36,130 nt of DNA from Calothrix sp. CSU_2_0 (GTDB lineage Bacteria; Cyanobacteriota; Cyanobacteriia; Cyanobacteriales; Nostocaceae): the NCBI GenBank assembly GCA_012034595.1, contig JAAUPE010000068.1:1-36130 (forward strand). Direction: 5' to 3'. The notes beneath the pieces were generated by a model. The model made no database searches. It saw only the letters and a list, made by a program, of their open reading frames with translations, and had not been told where the DNA came from. Positions 1 to 8,629 of this stretch are shown one piece after another. A program made the translations under genes and the position numbers. The stretch's first letter is position 1. The number at the start of each line of letters is the position of its first letter.

Positions 1-7
1 TCCCATC

Positions 8-37
8 CCATCCCCAATCCCCAATTCCCAATTCCAA
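8..37. repeat. CCCCAAT-type heptamer repeat upstream of panD
   Basis: Short tandem run of imperfect 7-bp units (CCCATCC, CCCCAAT, CCCAATT). It ends about 13 bases before the panD start codon and no Shine-Dalgarno sequence is visible there. The same family recurs in opposite orientation at the far end of the window. It resembles the short tandemly repeated repetitive (STRR) sequences known from heterocystous cyanobacteria. Confidence 0.6.
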
Positions 38-49
38 ACTTTCTAAAGA

Positions 50-433
50 ATGCACAGGACACTCCTTCTGGCAAAAATTCATAACTGCACCCTCACGGCA
101 GCAAATATTAATTACATTGGTAGTATCAGTATTGACCAAGCTTTATTAGAAAAATCTGGAATCATTCCTTTTGAGCAGGTGCATGTAGTGAACGTTACTA
201 ACGGTCAGCGTTTCACCACTTATGCGATATCCGCACCAGCCAATTCTGGGGCAATTGAGCTAAATGGGGCTGCGGCACGTCTAGGCATTTCTGGCGATCG
301 CTTGATTATAATGTCTTACGGGCAGTTCAGTTTAGATGAGTTAAAATCGTACTCTCCTACAGTTGTCATCGTAGACGAGCAAAACCGACTGTCAGAAGTG
401 CGACGCTATGATGACCTGCTCAGTCAGTACTAG
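50..433 (+). CDS. panD: Aspartate 1-decarboxylase
   Basis: Pyruvoyl-dependent enzyme that decarboxylates L-aspartate to beta-alanine, the precursor of pantothenate and coenzyme A; cytosolic. The 127-residue length matches the family. The protein begins [19 protein letters not shown], the usual N-terminus with Lys9 and His11. Gly24-Ser25 lies in the context YIGSISID and is the self-cleavage site that generates the pyruvoyl group. The later [10 protein letters not shown] and NGAAARL segments are also conserved in the family. The ATG at 50 gives the standard N-terminus although no Shine-Dalgarno sequence is visible. The next gene follows after 12 bases on the same strand, so the two may be cotranscribed. 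Confidence 0.95.
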   Translation: MHRTLLLAKIHNCTLTAANINYIGSISIDQALLEKSGIIPFEQVHVVNVTNGQRFTTYAISAPANSGAIELNGAAARLGISGDRLIIMSYGQFSLDELKSYSPTVVIVDEQNRLSEVRRYDDLLSQY

Positions 434-445
434 ATTTCAAAAACA

Positions 446-1366
446 ATGTCAAATTTTGAGATGTCGCATCCTCAAAGCCATGCAATTCAAACAGAAGCTT
501 CCCCTTTGGAGAGCCAAACGGGAAATTTCGCTGTACAAATTTGGGGTGTACGGGGTTTAATTGCCACATCAAGTAGCGATACCCGTCGTTACGGTGGAAA
601 TACTGCTTGTGTCGAAATGTTCGTAGCTGGAAAACGCCTAATTTTTGATGGTGGTACTGGTTTGCGAATCTTAGGGAAAAGTTTGAGGAATCATCAAAAA
701 CTCGAAGCACACTTATTTTTTACCAATTCACAATCTAACCGTATTCAAGGTTTTCCGTTTTTTGCTCCAGCATTTATCCCAGGAAATAACCTTCATATTT
801 ACGGTACTGCGGCTTCTAATAGTGCATCTATTAAACAATGTTTGTATGACCAGATGTTACAGCCGCATTTTTCCTATCCATTACAGGTAATGCAGTCGGA
901 GTTACAGTTTAAGAACCTGAATCCTGGACAGGGTATCAACATTAATGATGTAATTGTCACCACAGCTTTAATTAATCAAAATCAGAAATCCATCGGCTAT
1001 CGAGTCAATTGGCAAGACTATAGCGTTGCCTATTTGACGGATTTGAGTAAACTTACTGACGAATCTGATACTCATTCTGAATCTATTGCTAAAGGTATTC
1101 TCGAACTAACTCAAGGTGTAAATTTGCTGATTGCGAATACAACTTATACTGAGTTAACTCCAAGAAAAAATAAAGATTTTGATTTTCATTGGGAAACAGC
1201 ACTCAATTTAGCAAAAAAAAGTGGGGTTAAAAAATTGGTGCTTTCTCAGCATCACCCTGATGATGATGATGATTTTCTGGATGGGGTACAAGCAAAAATT
1301 AAATCTGTTTTTGACGATGTGGAATTAGCACATGAAGGTTTGATTTTAAAAATCGATAAAGGCTAA
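446..1366 (+). CDS. Metallo-beta-lactamase-fold protein lacking its metal ligands
   Basis: 306 residues, homologous to MBL-fold hydrolases whose conserved start reads WGVRGS.P.....RYGGNT. Here it is WGVRGLIATS followed by RRYGGNTACVE, then FDGGTGLRILG. The zinc motif HxHxDH is expected at residues 94-99 before IQGFPFF, but the sequence there is NSQSNR. The two His, the Asp and the final His are therefore all replaced. The later ligand Asp in the usual L.YDAQYT segment is Asn (LIANTTYT), while HWE and the SQHHPDDDDD tail survive. The gene is full length with an open frame, so it looks like a retained pseudoenzyme, perhaps binding or regulatory, and not a decaying gene. It lies 12 bases after panD. 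The substrate is unknown, and the fold assignment is firmer than any functional guess. Confidence 0.8.
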   Translation: MSNFEMSHPQSHAIQTEASPLESQTGNFAVQIWGVRGLIATSSSDTRRYGGNTACVEMFVAGKRLIFDGGTGLRILGKSLRNHQKLEAHLFFTNSQSNRIQGFPFFAPAFIPGNNLHIYGTAASNSASIKQCLYDQMLQPHFSYPLQVMQSELQFKNLNPGQGININDVIVTTALINQNQKSIGYRVNWQDYSVAYLTDLSKLTDESDTHSESIAKGILELTQGVNLLIANTTYTELTPRKNKDFDFHWETALNLAKKSGVKKLVLSQHHPDDDDDFLDGVQAKIKSVFDDVELAHEGLILKIDKG

Positions 1367-1535
1367 ATAGAAATTAGAGAATTGAGGTTTTCACACAAAT
1401 AAAGTTAATCTGAAAAGACAAAGTTAAATTGTTGAATGTTAATAATTAGTATTGTTTAAAGTTCACAAAAACTAATTATAACCTATTAACTATAAACTTT
1501 TAAGAGTTTACTGAATTTTGCTTAATTTGTGCATA

Positions 1536-1693
1536 TACAGCAGAGTTCAGGAGTACAGCAGTCAGGAGTACGGCAGTCAGGAGTACAGCAGTCAGAAGTA
1601 CAACAACTTTATATATGGCTTTTGGATTGTTTGACTATGCCTCATATAATTCAATACGGGTATCGTATTGTCATATAATTGCAATCTGCTGTA
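1536..1693. mobile_element. MITE-like element, copy 1
   Basis: 158-bp element bounded by the perfect 8-bp terminal inverted repeats TACAGCAG (1536-1543) and CTGCTGTA (1686-1693). Its core, which includes the segment ATATGGCTTTTG, matches a second copy at 8630-8710. This copy is longer for two reasons. A 15-bp unit (TCAGGAGTACAGCAG) is repeated four times at 1547-1606. A 19-bp palindrome at 1652-1670 is also flanked by a duplicated TCATATAATT. No transposase is encoded, so the element is non-autonomous if it is mobile. No clear target-site duplication was found at the ends. Confidence 0.6.
1547..1606. repeat. 15-bp tandem repeat, four units
   Basis: Units begin at 1547, 1562, 1577 and 1592. 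The first three are TCAGGAGTACAGCAG or differ by one base, and the fourth has diverged. They lie inside the left end of MITE-like copy 1 and each unit contains the terminal TACAGCAG motif, so they may have arisen by repeated duplication of the element end. Confidence 0.8.
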
Positions 1694-1736
1694 ACTCAAA
1701 TTCATCCGAATTATTTTTAAGTAGGTGAGGAATTGT

Positions 1737-2057
1737 ATGCAACGTCAATCAAGCGAAATTAAACACAATCAATCGACCTACGTTGTATGCAGCCAAACCA
1801 ATGAACGCGAAAATAACGAAGATAGTTTTCAGGTTTTTTCCCTGACTCCAACAATTGGTCAAAAACCTATAACAATTTTGGCTGTGGCAGATGGAATGGG
1901 TGGTCATGCTTATGGTGAACATGTTAGCGAACAAGTATTACGCAAGCTCAGTTTATCGCTGTTTGAGCAGCTAATCATTGAGTCATCGTTAAATAATAAT
2001 GTCATTAATGAGACAGAATTTAATAGTAAAAATTATAAAAATATTCCAAATTTCTAA
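1737..2057 (+). pseudogene. Truncated PP2C-type Ser/Thr phosphatase (N-terminal remnant)
   Basis: 106 residues from the ATG at 1737, which follows a GTGAGG stretch by 6 bases; an in-frame GTG at 1725 is an alternative. Two N-terminal PP2C metal-binding motifs are clear: NERENNEDSF (motif with the RxxNED core) and ADGMGGHAYGE. The product then ends in low-complexity Asn/Glu-rich sequence. Complete PP2C domains need about 240 residues, and the later metal-binding segments (GDSR, SDGxxD, DN) are absent. I do not find them in other frames before the next gene at 2123. This is therefore a 3'-deleted remnant, likely without activity. Its position directly before a kinase and a VWA gene suggests it was once the phosphatase of a kinase-PP2C-VWA set. 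Confidence 0.75.
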
Positions 2058-2122
2058 TTCCCGTACAAACAACTAGACGGTTTATATCAACTAACTCATA
2101 ATTCCTAACTTCTAAATAAAAT

Positions 2123-3331
2123 ATGGAACAAACTTTAGAATTAATGTTAGGTGGAAGAATAACTGTAGATATTCCACCTATTGTTGAAGTCGAACTTTTG
2201 GAGTTATTAGGTGTTGGTGGTTTTGGTTCGGTTTGGAAAGTTTGGGATATTGCAACGCATCAAGTCTATGTTCTCAAAGTAATTCAGAATATTCCTCCAG
2301 GTAGCTTGCTTGCCGATCGCGTGCGTTTGGAAGCTGAGGTTTCTATTCCTTCGGAGTATATAGTGCCTGTGTTGGGGTTGCGACAGTGGAATGATAAAAC
2401 TTATCTTTTGTTGTTTGAGTATTTTCTAGGAAAGTCCTTAGATAAATTTTTGGCTGCTGGTTTGCTGACATCAACACAAAAGCGCAATATTTTTCAAGAA
2501 ATTTTAATTGGTGTTAGCGATGCTCATCGTTGTAATGTGATTCATCGCGATTTAAAACCAGCAAATATTTTGGTTGGAAATAGCGGACAAGTTAAGCTAA
2601 TTGATTTTGGAATTTCTAAATTTAAAGATTATCGATTAACTGGAGATAAAGAACTATTTGGAACTCTTCCTTATATCGCACCAGAAATAATTATCTATGG
2701 TGCGAAGATTGCTGATGCCCGTGCAGATATTTATGCATTAGGTCATATATTTTATCAGATGGCGACGGGGGAACATTTTTGGACTCGAAAAAACTGGCGC
2801 AAGTTGGAAGATTTTATCAATTTCCTCAAACAGCTTCCAACACCAATAGAAGCGATTGAATTAAGGGATTTTCGTTGCGATTTTTTCCCGAATGCTGCTT
2901 ACGTACTTTCGCGAATGGTTAAGATCGATCCCAATCAACGTTTTACTTCGGTTGATGAAATTTTGGGTGAGTTGGGTTACGCAACTTATGTACCACCAAT
3001 TCCCGATGATTTACATTTGCGGTATCCTTTGTTAATAGTCGAGTCGGGGAATAATAAAGGAACACGAAGTTTGATTAATATTCCCGATGGTGGGGTTTTG
3101 TTGATGGGACGTGCAGAAATAGCTGGTGCAAATGATAGCATCAGCCGCAGCCATTTAGAATTTAGCCGGAGGGGAAATCAGTATTTTGTTCGGGATTTGG
3201 GCAGTAAAAACGGAACATTGGTGCGGGGAATTGCATTAACTCCAGGTTCAACACCAACATCAATCGTACATAGCGATCGCATCAAAGTTGGTGATGTTTT
3301 TTTAAGGTTTGTTTTCCTGCGTGAAACTTGA
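2123..3331 (+). CDS. Ser/Thr protein kinase with C-terminal FHA domain
   Basis: 402 residues. The kinase domain spans roughly residues 25-285: glycine loop LLGVGGFGSVWK, VAIK-like lysine in YVLKVIQ, catalytic loop HRDLKPANIL with Asp143, DFG with Asp161, and APE in YIAPEII. All catalytic residues are present, so it should be active. Residues about 300-400 form an FHA domain (LLMGRAEI, SISRSHLEF, LGSKNGTLV), which binds phosphothreonine and may recruit the kinase's own products or partners. There is no membrane segment, so it is probably cytosolic. It lies 65 bases after the PP2C remnant and about 47 bases before the VWA gene on the same strand, which makes cotranscription likely. The substrate is unknown. 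Confidence 0.88.
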   Translation: MEQTLELMLGGRITVDIPPIVEVELLELLGVGGFGSVWKVWDIATHQVYVLKVIQNIPPGSLLADRVRLEAEVSIPSEYIVPVLGLRQWNDKTYLLLFEYFLGKSLDKFLAAGLLTSTQKRNIFQEILIGVSDAHRCNVIHRDLKPANILVGNSGQVKLIDFGISKFKDYRLTGDKELFGTLPYIAPEIIIYGAKIADARADIYALGHIFYQMATGEHFWTRKNWRKLEDFINFLKQLPTPIEAIELRDFRCDFFPNAAYVLSRMVKIDPNQRFTSVDEILGELGYATYVPPIPDDLHLRYPLLIVESGNNKGTRSLINIPDGGVLLMGRAEIAGANDSISRSHLEFSRRGNQYFVRDLGSKNGTLVRGIALTPGSTPTSIVHSDRIKVGDVFLRFVFLRET

Positions 3332-3378
3332 AGATACCAGGCTTTATACTGAAAAATGCAGGCGAAAACAGCAAAAAA

Positions 3379-4218
3379 ATGAAAATTTGCAGTAATTGTG
3401 GAGCATCCAACCTTGAAGGTAACAATTTCTGTATCGAATGCGGTACAGCCCTTGCACCAGTCGCCATTACTAATAACACACCTAGCACACCAATCGCACC
3501 AACCGTATTACCTACAGTTCCACCAACCAAACCGCTATCACCAAGCGAAATCAATGCTTACGGGTTAGGACAACAGGTACAGCAAAAACTCCAGCAACTG
3601 CAAAACAAACGCAGTGCGGATATTATGTTTGTGCTTGACTGTACGGGGAGTATGCAAGGTGAAATCGAAGCTATTAAGGAGGCAATTATTGGCTTTGCCA
3701 ACACAATTGAATCTGATGGAGTCAGAGTCAGAGTTGGGTTAATTGAATTTCGCGATCGCTTGATTCAAGAAGAACACCGTGTCCTCACTTTTAATGGTGA
3801 AACCTTTACCAGCGATGCTGTGGCATTTAGAAATGAGGTGGCAAAGTTACGGGCAGGGGGGGGAGGTGATGAACCAGAAAGCAGTTTGGACGCGATTTTA
3901 CTGGCACTGCGTCAACCTTTTACCGCTACAGGCAGCAAAGTTATTGTTTTAGTCACCGATGCACCACCTCACATTCCGGATATTGAAACCCAAAATATCG
4001 AGCAAGTTACCCAAGCAATTCGCAATATAGGAGTGCAACAATTATATCTTGTAATTCGCACTCAAGAGCAGAGTAGTCAAGTTTATTTAAAGTTATTAGA
4101 GGGGGCAAGAGGATTAGCTTTTGAGTTAGGAAAAGGTGACGATTTTCGCCAACGTGCTGAAGATTTTAAACGCACTTTAATGTCTTTGGGTAAGACAATT
4201 TCTCAAGCAACAAGATAA
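3379..4218 (+). CDS. Zinc-ribbon protein with von Willebrand factor A domain
   Basis: 279 residues from the ATG at 3379. This start places a zinc ribbon at the very N-terminus (Cys4, Cys7, Cys18, Cys21 in the pattern CxxC-10-CxxC). A TTG at 3328 that overlaps the kinase stop codon is an alternative start adding 17 residues. A Pro/Thr-rich linker follows. The VWA domain spans about residues 80-275, with the MIDAS metal site DCTGSM (Asp87 to Ser91), a GGGGDEPESSLDA loop and VTDAPPH. It probably acts as a metal-dependent binding scaffold. VWA proteins next to a kinase and a PP2C are the hallmark of TerY-P type triads, which fits its neighbours. The target is unknown. Confidence 0.82.
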   Translation: MKICSNCGASNLEGNNFCIECGTALAPVAITNNTPSTPIAPTVLPTVPPTKPLSPSEINAYGLGQQVQQKLQQLQNKRSADIMFVLDCTGSMQGEIEAIKEAIIGFANTIESDGVRVRVGLIEFRDRLIQEEHRVLTFNGETFTSDAVAFRNEVAKLRAGGGGDEPESSLDAILLALRQPFTATGSKVIVLVTDAPPHIPDIETQNIEQVTQAIRNIGVQQLYLVIRTQEQSSQVYLKLLEGARGLAFELGKGDDFRQRAEDFKRTLMSLGKTISQATR

Positions 4219-4290
4219 AATTTTGGATTTTAACTAATTAATTCTCAATCCTGTACAGACGACCGTATTGGTTATCCCTATTCTTGCATA

Positions 4291-4311
4291 AGACGACCCG
4301 CCGGGTCGTCT
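4291..4311. repeat. Interspersed palindrome, GACGACCC family
   Basis: A perfect inverted repeat with 10-bp arms (AGACGACCCG / CGGGTCGTCT) around a single C. Close relatives occur at 6537-6557, 12767-12787 and 21195-21215, always between genes. It could fold into a strong hairpin downstream of the VWA gene, but no T-tract typical of an intrinsic terminator follows. Confidence 0.8.
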
Positions 4312-4392
4312 CTACTTAATTATTGCATATCTTCTTGCCTCGCTGAAATATTAGGAATTATTCCACTCCCTAATCACTAGCTCCTCCCTACT

Positions 4393-6402
4393 ATGCGCTG
4401 TTTAAATTGTCGGCTTGATGGTATTTCCAAAACAACCCAAATTTGCCCAAGATGCGGTGTACATTTACCATCGCTAATGCGGGATTTGCTGCCTGCTGGA
4501 ACTTTGTTGCGTGGTGGTGATTATCAAATTGATTATCCATTAGGACGAGGTGGTTTTGGTGTGACTTACCGTGCTGCACACACTCGTTTAGAAAAATTAG
4601 TTGCAATCAAAGAATTTTATCCTCAAGAACAAGCTTTTCGTGAAGGTACAACTGGACGATTGACAGTACCCACAACCTCGGAAGATGCATATCAACGGGG
4701 GTTACAAAGATTTGAAAAAGAAGGACGTACCCTTGCTAAACTTAATCATCCAAATGTGGTGCAGGTAATAGATTTTTTTCAAGAACAAGGTACAGCATAT
4801 TTGGTAATGGAATTACTTGCAGGTGGTACATTACGCGATGAATTGGATGCTCAACCTGGGAAAAAGTTACCAATTCCAAGAGTCAAAGTAATTACTACAG
4901 CTTTAGTTGATGCATTGGCAGCAGTTCACCAACAAGGAATTTATCACCTCGATCTTAAGCCTGATAATGTCATTATTACAGAAGAAGGGCGGATAGTTTT
5001 GGTTGATTTTGGTGCATCTCGGCAACATCTCGATCAAAATTCGACACGCAAGAGTACTTATGCATTCACCGAAACCTACGCAGCACCTGAAGTTATTGCG
5101 GGTAGGGAAGTTGGTGCAGAAAGTGATTTATTTGAACTAGGAATGATTTTACATGAAATGCTGACGGGTCATTTGCCACCATCAGCTTTAAATCGCTTAA
5201 TGAAGGATGAGTGGTTTCCTTCTCAATTAGATGAACCCTGGCAGGGAGTGGTTACATCAGCATTGCAACTCCAGAGACAATTTCGTCCTCAAAATATTCA
5301 ACAGTGGTGGATAATTGCATCGCAATTTGCTGATAAACAAAAAAATCAAGAGAAACAACAAAATCAAGAGAAATACCAACAACCAGAGCAAAAAAATCCA
5401 GAAAATCCACCGTGGTTTTCTGGTAATATTCCCAAGGTTGCTATTGGGGTTTCAGTTCTGTCATTAGGATTGCTAATTTTCACTAATGCAATTAATAGTA
5501 ATTCAGAATCTAATCCAATACCGACAGCAACCCAAATTTCTGATTCTGGAACTGCTCAAACAAGTCCAAATCCTGGAATAACACCTACTAGTAATAATTT
5601 AACGTTTCCACCATTACCGACTGCGACACCATTCTCACTACCACTTTTGACACCTACGGCAACAATTCCTCCGATAAATAATTTACCTAAAATTAATTCC
5701 CAACCGTCACAACTAACAAGTGCAGGTAGTTATGTGAATCGAGGATTGGACAAACATAATCAAAAGAATTATCAAGGTGCGATCGCAGATTATAATCAAG
5801 CGTTAACTATCAATCCTAATTATTCTCTTGCCTTTTATAACCGAGGTGTGGCAAAAGATGACACAGGGGATAAACAAGGTGCGATCGTAGATTATAATCG
5901 AGCAATTCAAATCAACAACAATTGGGGTGCTAGAAATCTTGCGGATGCTTATTATAATCGCGGGATTATTCGCAAGGATTTAGGAAATAAACAAGAAGCT
6001 TTGGAGGATTTTAATCAGGCAATAATAACTAATTCTAAGTTTACCAATGCCTACATTATTCGAGGTAACGTTAAAAAAGAATTAGGAGATAAACAAGCAG
6101 CTATTAAAGATTATAACCAAGCTGTAAATCTCGATTATGATAGCACCCTTGCTTACTACAATCGAGGTGTTACTTATTATCAACTAGGAAAGATTCAAGC
6201 ATCGATTGATGATTACAATCAATCCATAAAACTTAATCCCCAATATGCCGATGCTTACTACAATCGAGGGTTGGCAAAATCGAAAATAGGGAATAATCAA
6301 AGCGCTCTTAAAGATTTTCGCAAGTCTGCCCAATTATATGAAAAATTGGGTGATACCAAATATCATCAAGATGCACGCGATCGTATCAAGGAACTTGAAT
6401 AG
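4393..6402 (+). CDS. Zinc-ribbon Ser/Thr kinase with transmembrane segment and TPR repeats
   Basis: 669 residues. An N-terminal zinc ribbon (Cys3, Cys6, Cys18, Cys21) leads into a kinase domain with glycine loop GRGGFGVTY, Lys73 in VAIKEFYPQE, catalytic Asp187 in HLDLKPDN, DFG Asp205 and AAPEV. The Arg of the usual HRD motif is Leu, so activation-loop control by an RD pocket is not expected. A single membrane helix lies at about 349-367. After it comes a Pro/Thr/Ser-rich stretch and then six TPR units (about 445-660; repeated YYNRG and AI.DYNQA signatures). The topology would put the kinase in the cytosol and the TPRs on the other side of the membrane. It is paralogous to the next gene over the first 310 residues. 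Targets are unknown. Confidence 0.88.
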   Translation: MRCLNCRLDGISKTTQICPRCGVHLPSLMRDLLPAGTLLRGGDYQIDYPLGRGGFGVTYRAAHTRLEKLVAIKEFYPQEQAFREGTTGRLTVPTTSEDAYQRGLQRFEKEGRTLAKLNHPNVVQVIDFFQEQGTAYLVMELLAGGTLRDELDAQPGKKLPIPRVKVITTALVDALAAVHQQGIYHLDLKPDNVIITEEGRIVLVDFGASRQHLDQNSTRKSTYAFTETYAAPEVIAGREVGAESDLFELGMILHEMLTGHLPPSALNRLMKDEWFPSQLDEPWQGVVTSALQLQRQFRPQNIQQWWIIASQFADKQKNQEKQQNQEKYQQPEQKNPENPPWFSGNIPKVAIGVSVLSLGLLIFTNAINSNSESNPIPTATQISDSGTAQTSPNPGITPTSNNLTFPPLPTATPFSLPLLTPTATIPPINNLPKINSQPSQLTSAGSYVNRGLDKHNQKNYQGAIADYNQALTINPNYSLAFYNRGVAKDDTGDKQGAIVDYNRAIQINNNWGARNLADAYYNRGIIRKDLGNKQEALEDFNQAIITNSKFTNAYIIRGNVKKELGDKQAAIKDYNQAVNLDYDSTLAYYNRGVTYYQLGKIQASIDDYNQSIKLNPQYADAYYNRGLAKSKIGNNQSALKDFRKSAQLYEKLGDTKYHQDARDRIKELE

Positions 6403-6536
6403 AATTCACAATTTTCAATGTATTTGTTTAGATTTTAATAGCTTGTACTCTCCTGATAGACGTGATGGTATATCGCTCAACTTCTATATAGACGACTCAC
6501 AATTGTCTCTTTTGAATTATATTTTGAATTATATAT

Positions 6537-6557
6537 AGACGACTCACCGAGTCGTCT
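6537..6557. repeat. Interspersed palindrome, GACGACCC family variant
   Basis: Inverted repeat with 9-bp arms AGACGACTC / GAGTCGTCT around ACC. The arms carry compensating changes relative to the copy at 4291-4311, so pairing is kept. A partial copy lies about 50 bases upstream (near 6488). It sits 24 bases before the next kinase gene and could affect readthrough between the two kinases. Confidence 0.75.
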
Positions 6558-6581
6558 CTACTCCTAAATCCTAAATATTTC

Positions 6582-7856
6582 ATGCGTTGTCTAAATTGTC
6601 ATAAAAAAAACATTCCTACATCAACAGAAATATGCCCTCAATGTGGGGTACATTTACCATCATTGATGCGAGATGTCTTGCCATTTAATACATTATTACA
6701 AAATGGTAATTATCGGATTGATTATCCATTAGGTAGAGGTGGTTTTGGTATCACTTACCAAGCAATCCATTCTAGTTTAAAAAAAATAGTAGCAATCAAA
6801 GAATTTTATCCCCAAGAACATGCATTAAGAAATAGTTCTAATGGTGAATTAATAGTACCAACAACGAAACAAGAAATTTATCAAAGAGGAATAGATAGAT
6901 TTTTGTGTGAGGGGCAAACTTTAGCAAAACTAAATCACCCTAATGTTGTGCGTGTCGAAAACTTTTTTCAAGAACGAGGTACAGCATATTTAGTAATGGA
7001 ATTAATTACAGGTGATACCCTTCGTGAAGAATTAGAAAAACAACCAAATAGACGATTTTATCCGGCACAAATCGAAAAGATTATGTCAGCTTTAGTTGGA
7101 GCATTAACAGAAGTTCATCTACAAGGTATTTATCATCTTGATTTAAAACCAGAAAATGTTTTAGTTACACCTGAAGGTAGATTAGTACTGGTCGATTTTG
7201 GCGCATCAAGGCAAGGTTTAGGTAGTGGTACAATAAGCCAAGCATTTACTTTAAATTATGCACCTCTAGAAGTAATTTCTGGTCGCGATTTTGGCGCTGC
7301 GAGCGATATATTTGAACTAGGGATGATGATACATGAAATGCTAACGGGTAGATTACCCCCAAGTGCATTAGACAGACTTTCAGGAAATGAATGGAATCCA
7401 CAGGGATTTGTAGAACCTTGGCAATACTTATTAGCCTCAGCATTGAACTTATATAAAGATGCGCGATCGCAAGATGTAAAATTATGGTGGGAAGGTCGTA
7501 TAGTTAAACAGCAAGAGTTGATTACGCATCAAATCAATACAACACAAAATTGTCTCGCTTGTGGAACTGCAAATTTAATCACAAATAAATTTTGTCAAAA
7601 TTGCGGGACAACTTTACAACCAGTTATAACTCCAAGTAAAATTTCAAAATCATCTTTAGATGTAAATTCAGATATAAATTCTATCAAATTAGAAAAAACA
7701 AACGAAAATGACAATAATTCTGAAAATAAGCAAGTAAATAGTTTAGATAAAAGTAGTAATAACCCAGAAAATATCGAAGTTCATCCCGATGATTGGGCTA
7801 AAGTACAAAAAAAGAGTTTTTGGAAATTTTTTGACTCATTACTAGATGATAAATAA
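6582..7856 (+). CDS. Ser/Thr kinase with zinc ribbons at both ends of the kinase domain
   Basis: 424 residues. The N-terminal zinc ribbon (Cys3, Cys6, Cys18, Cys21) and the kinase core (Lys73, Asp187 in HLDLKPEN, Asp205 in DFG) stand at exactly the same positions as in the preceding gene, which points to tandem duplication. After the kinase, about residue 324, a second zinc ribbon follows (Cys324, Cys327, Cys338, Cys341). A Ser/Asn/Lys-rich linker then leads to a short aromatic C-terminus (KKSFWKFFDSLLDD). There is no transmembrane helix or TPR, so this paralogue should be soluble. As in its neighbour, the HRD arginine is Leu. It was probably transcribed with the genes around it. Its partner is unknown. 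Confidence 0.87.
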   Translation: MRCLNCHKKNIPTSTEICPQCGVHLPSLMRDVLPFNTLLQNGNYRIDYPLGRGGFGITYQAIHSSLKKIVAIKEFYPQEHALRNSSNGELIVPTTKQEIYQRGIDRFLCEGQTLAKLNHPNVVRVENFFQERGTAYLVMELITGDTLREELEKQPNRRFYPAQIEKIMSALVGALTEVHLQGIYHLDLKPENVLVTPEGRLVLVDFGASRQGLGSGTISQAFTLNYAPLEVISGRDFGAASDIFELGMMIHEMLTGRLPPSALDRLSGNEWNPQGFVEPWQYLLASALNLYKDARSQDVKLWWEGRIVKQQELITHQINTTQNCLACGTANLITNKFCQNCGTTLQPVITPSKISKSSLDVNSDINSIKLEKTNENDNNSENKQVNSLDKSSNNPENIEVHPDDWAKVQKKSFWKFFDSLLDDK

Positions 7857-7910
7857 TCAGATACTAAATAATCTTTCTAGTTTTATAAATAACCTCACAA
7901 CACCAAACAG

Positions 7911-8531
7911 ATGACAGCATCAGGATATAACAACCAACAAAGTGACATTCGGATTGCATCAAGTATTATCCAACTGGCAATTCAAGATAATACAGATGCG
8001 ATCGCAACAATGTTCAAACAGTTTTTACCAGAAAACGAATCAATTCAATTAGTCCAATATCTCGGTTTGCAAGGATTGTGGGGTTTTGGAACCCATGAAT
8101 TTGCTTGTTTGACAGATAGAAGAATCGCAGATATTACTGTCGGTCGTTTTGGTAAAATTACATATCAGGATGGGTATTTGGAGCATATTAATAGTAGTTT
8201 TATTTTCCAACCATCTAAACTCAAGTTATACCTAACTGTGGGAGTTTTATTTTCCATTCCTCTGTTCAGCTTTATATCCTTATTGCCGTTGTTTGAATTC
8301 GTTGGAGCTTTTATTATTACTTTAATTTTATTCGGACTGGCATTAATATTATTACCATTAGCTGTGCAGTGGTATTATCGCTTTAATAAATGTGGAATTG
8401 TGATTGCAGTCAGGGGAGGTATACCGATTTATATTTTCACGAATCGCAGATTATTAACAAGAGCAAATACACTTTGTCGTTATATGACAATTAGCAGGGA
8501 AGAACGTATTAAATTACGAGGTGTTGTTTAA
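7911..8531 (+). CDS. Membrane protein with an unnamed domain shared with the 8800-10176 gene
   Basis: 206 residues that I cannot assign to a named family. The N-terminal part (about residues 15-100) has the distinctive strings YLGLQGLWGFGT, DRRIADITVGRFG and YQDGYLEHI. Two hydrophobic helices follow (about 105-130 and 135-158). The C-terminal part contains WYYRFNKCG and FTNRRLLTRANTL. All of these segments recur in the C-terminal half of the protein at 8800-10176. The arrangement (a small beta-rich segment on either side of a hydrophobic hairpin) is loosely reminiscent of bacterial PH-like membrane proteins, but that is only a guess. It follows the zinc-ribbon kinase by 54 bases and is likely cotranscribed with it. 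Confidence 0.75.
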   Translation: MTASGYNNQQSDIRIASSIIQLAIQDNTDAIATMFKQFLPENESIQLVQYLGLQGLWGFGTHEFACLTDRRIADITVGRFGKITYQDGYLEHINSSFIFQPSKLKLYLTVGVLFSIPLFSFISLLPLFEFVGAFIITLILFGLALILLPLAVQWYYRFNKCGIVIAVRGGIPIYIFTNRRLLTRANTLCRYMTISREERIKLRGVV

Positions 8532-8629
8532 AAACCTTGACCTTTTTATTTTGGTTACAGACAGCAGAAATCAGAGTAACCCTATGGGGTAGACACGTAG
8601 TGGCTTCTGTAAGTAGCAAGCTATAGGAG

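Larger units (their letters stand above)
1367..1736. other. Intergenic region holding a MITE-like element
   Basis: About 370 bases without a gene. The first 170 bases are AT-rich with no clear motif. Positions 1536-1693 hold a small inverted-repeat element, described separately. The remainder leads to the truncated phosphatase, with a GTGAGG ribosome-binding stretch at 1725-1730. Confidence 0.7.
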
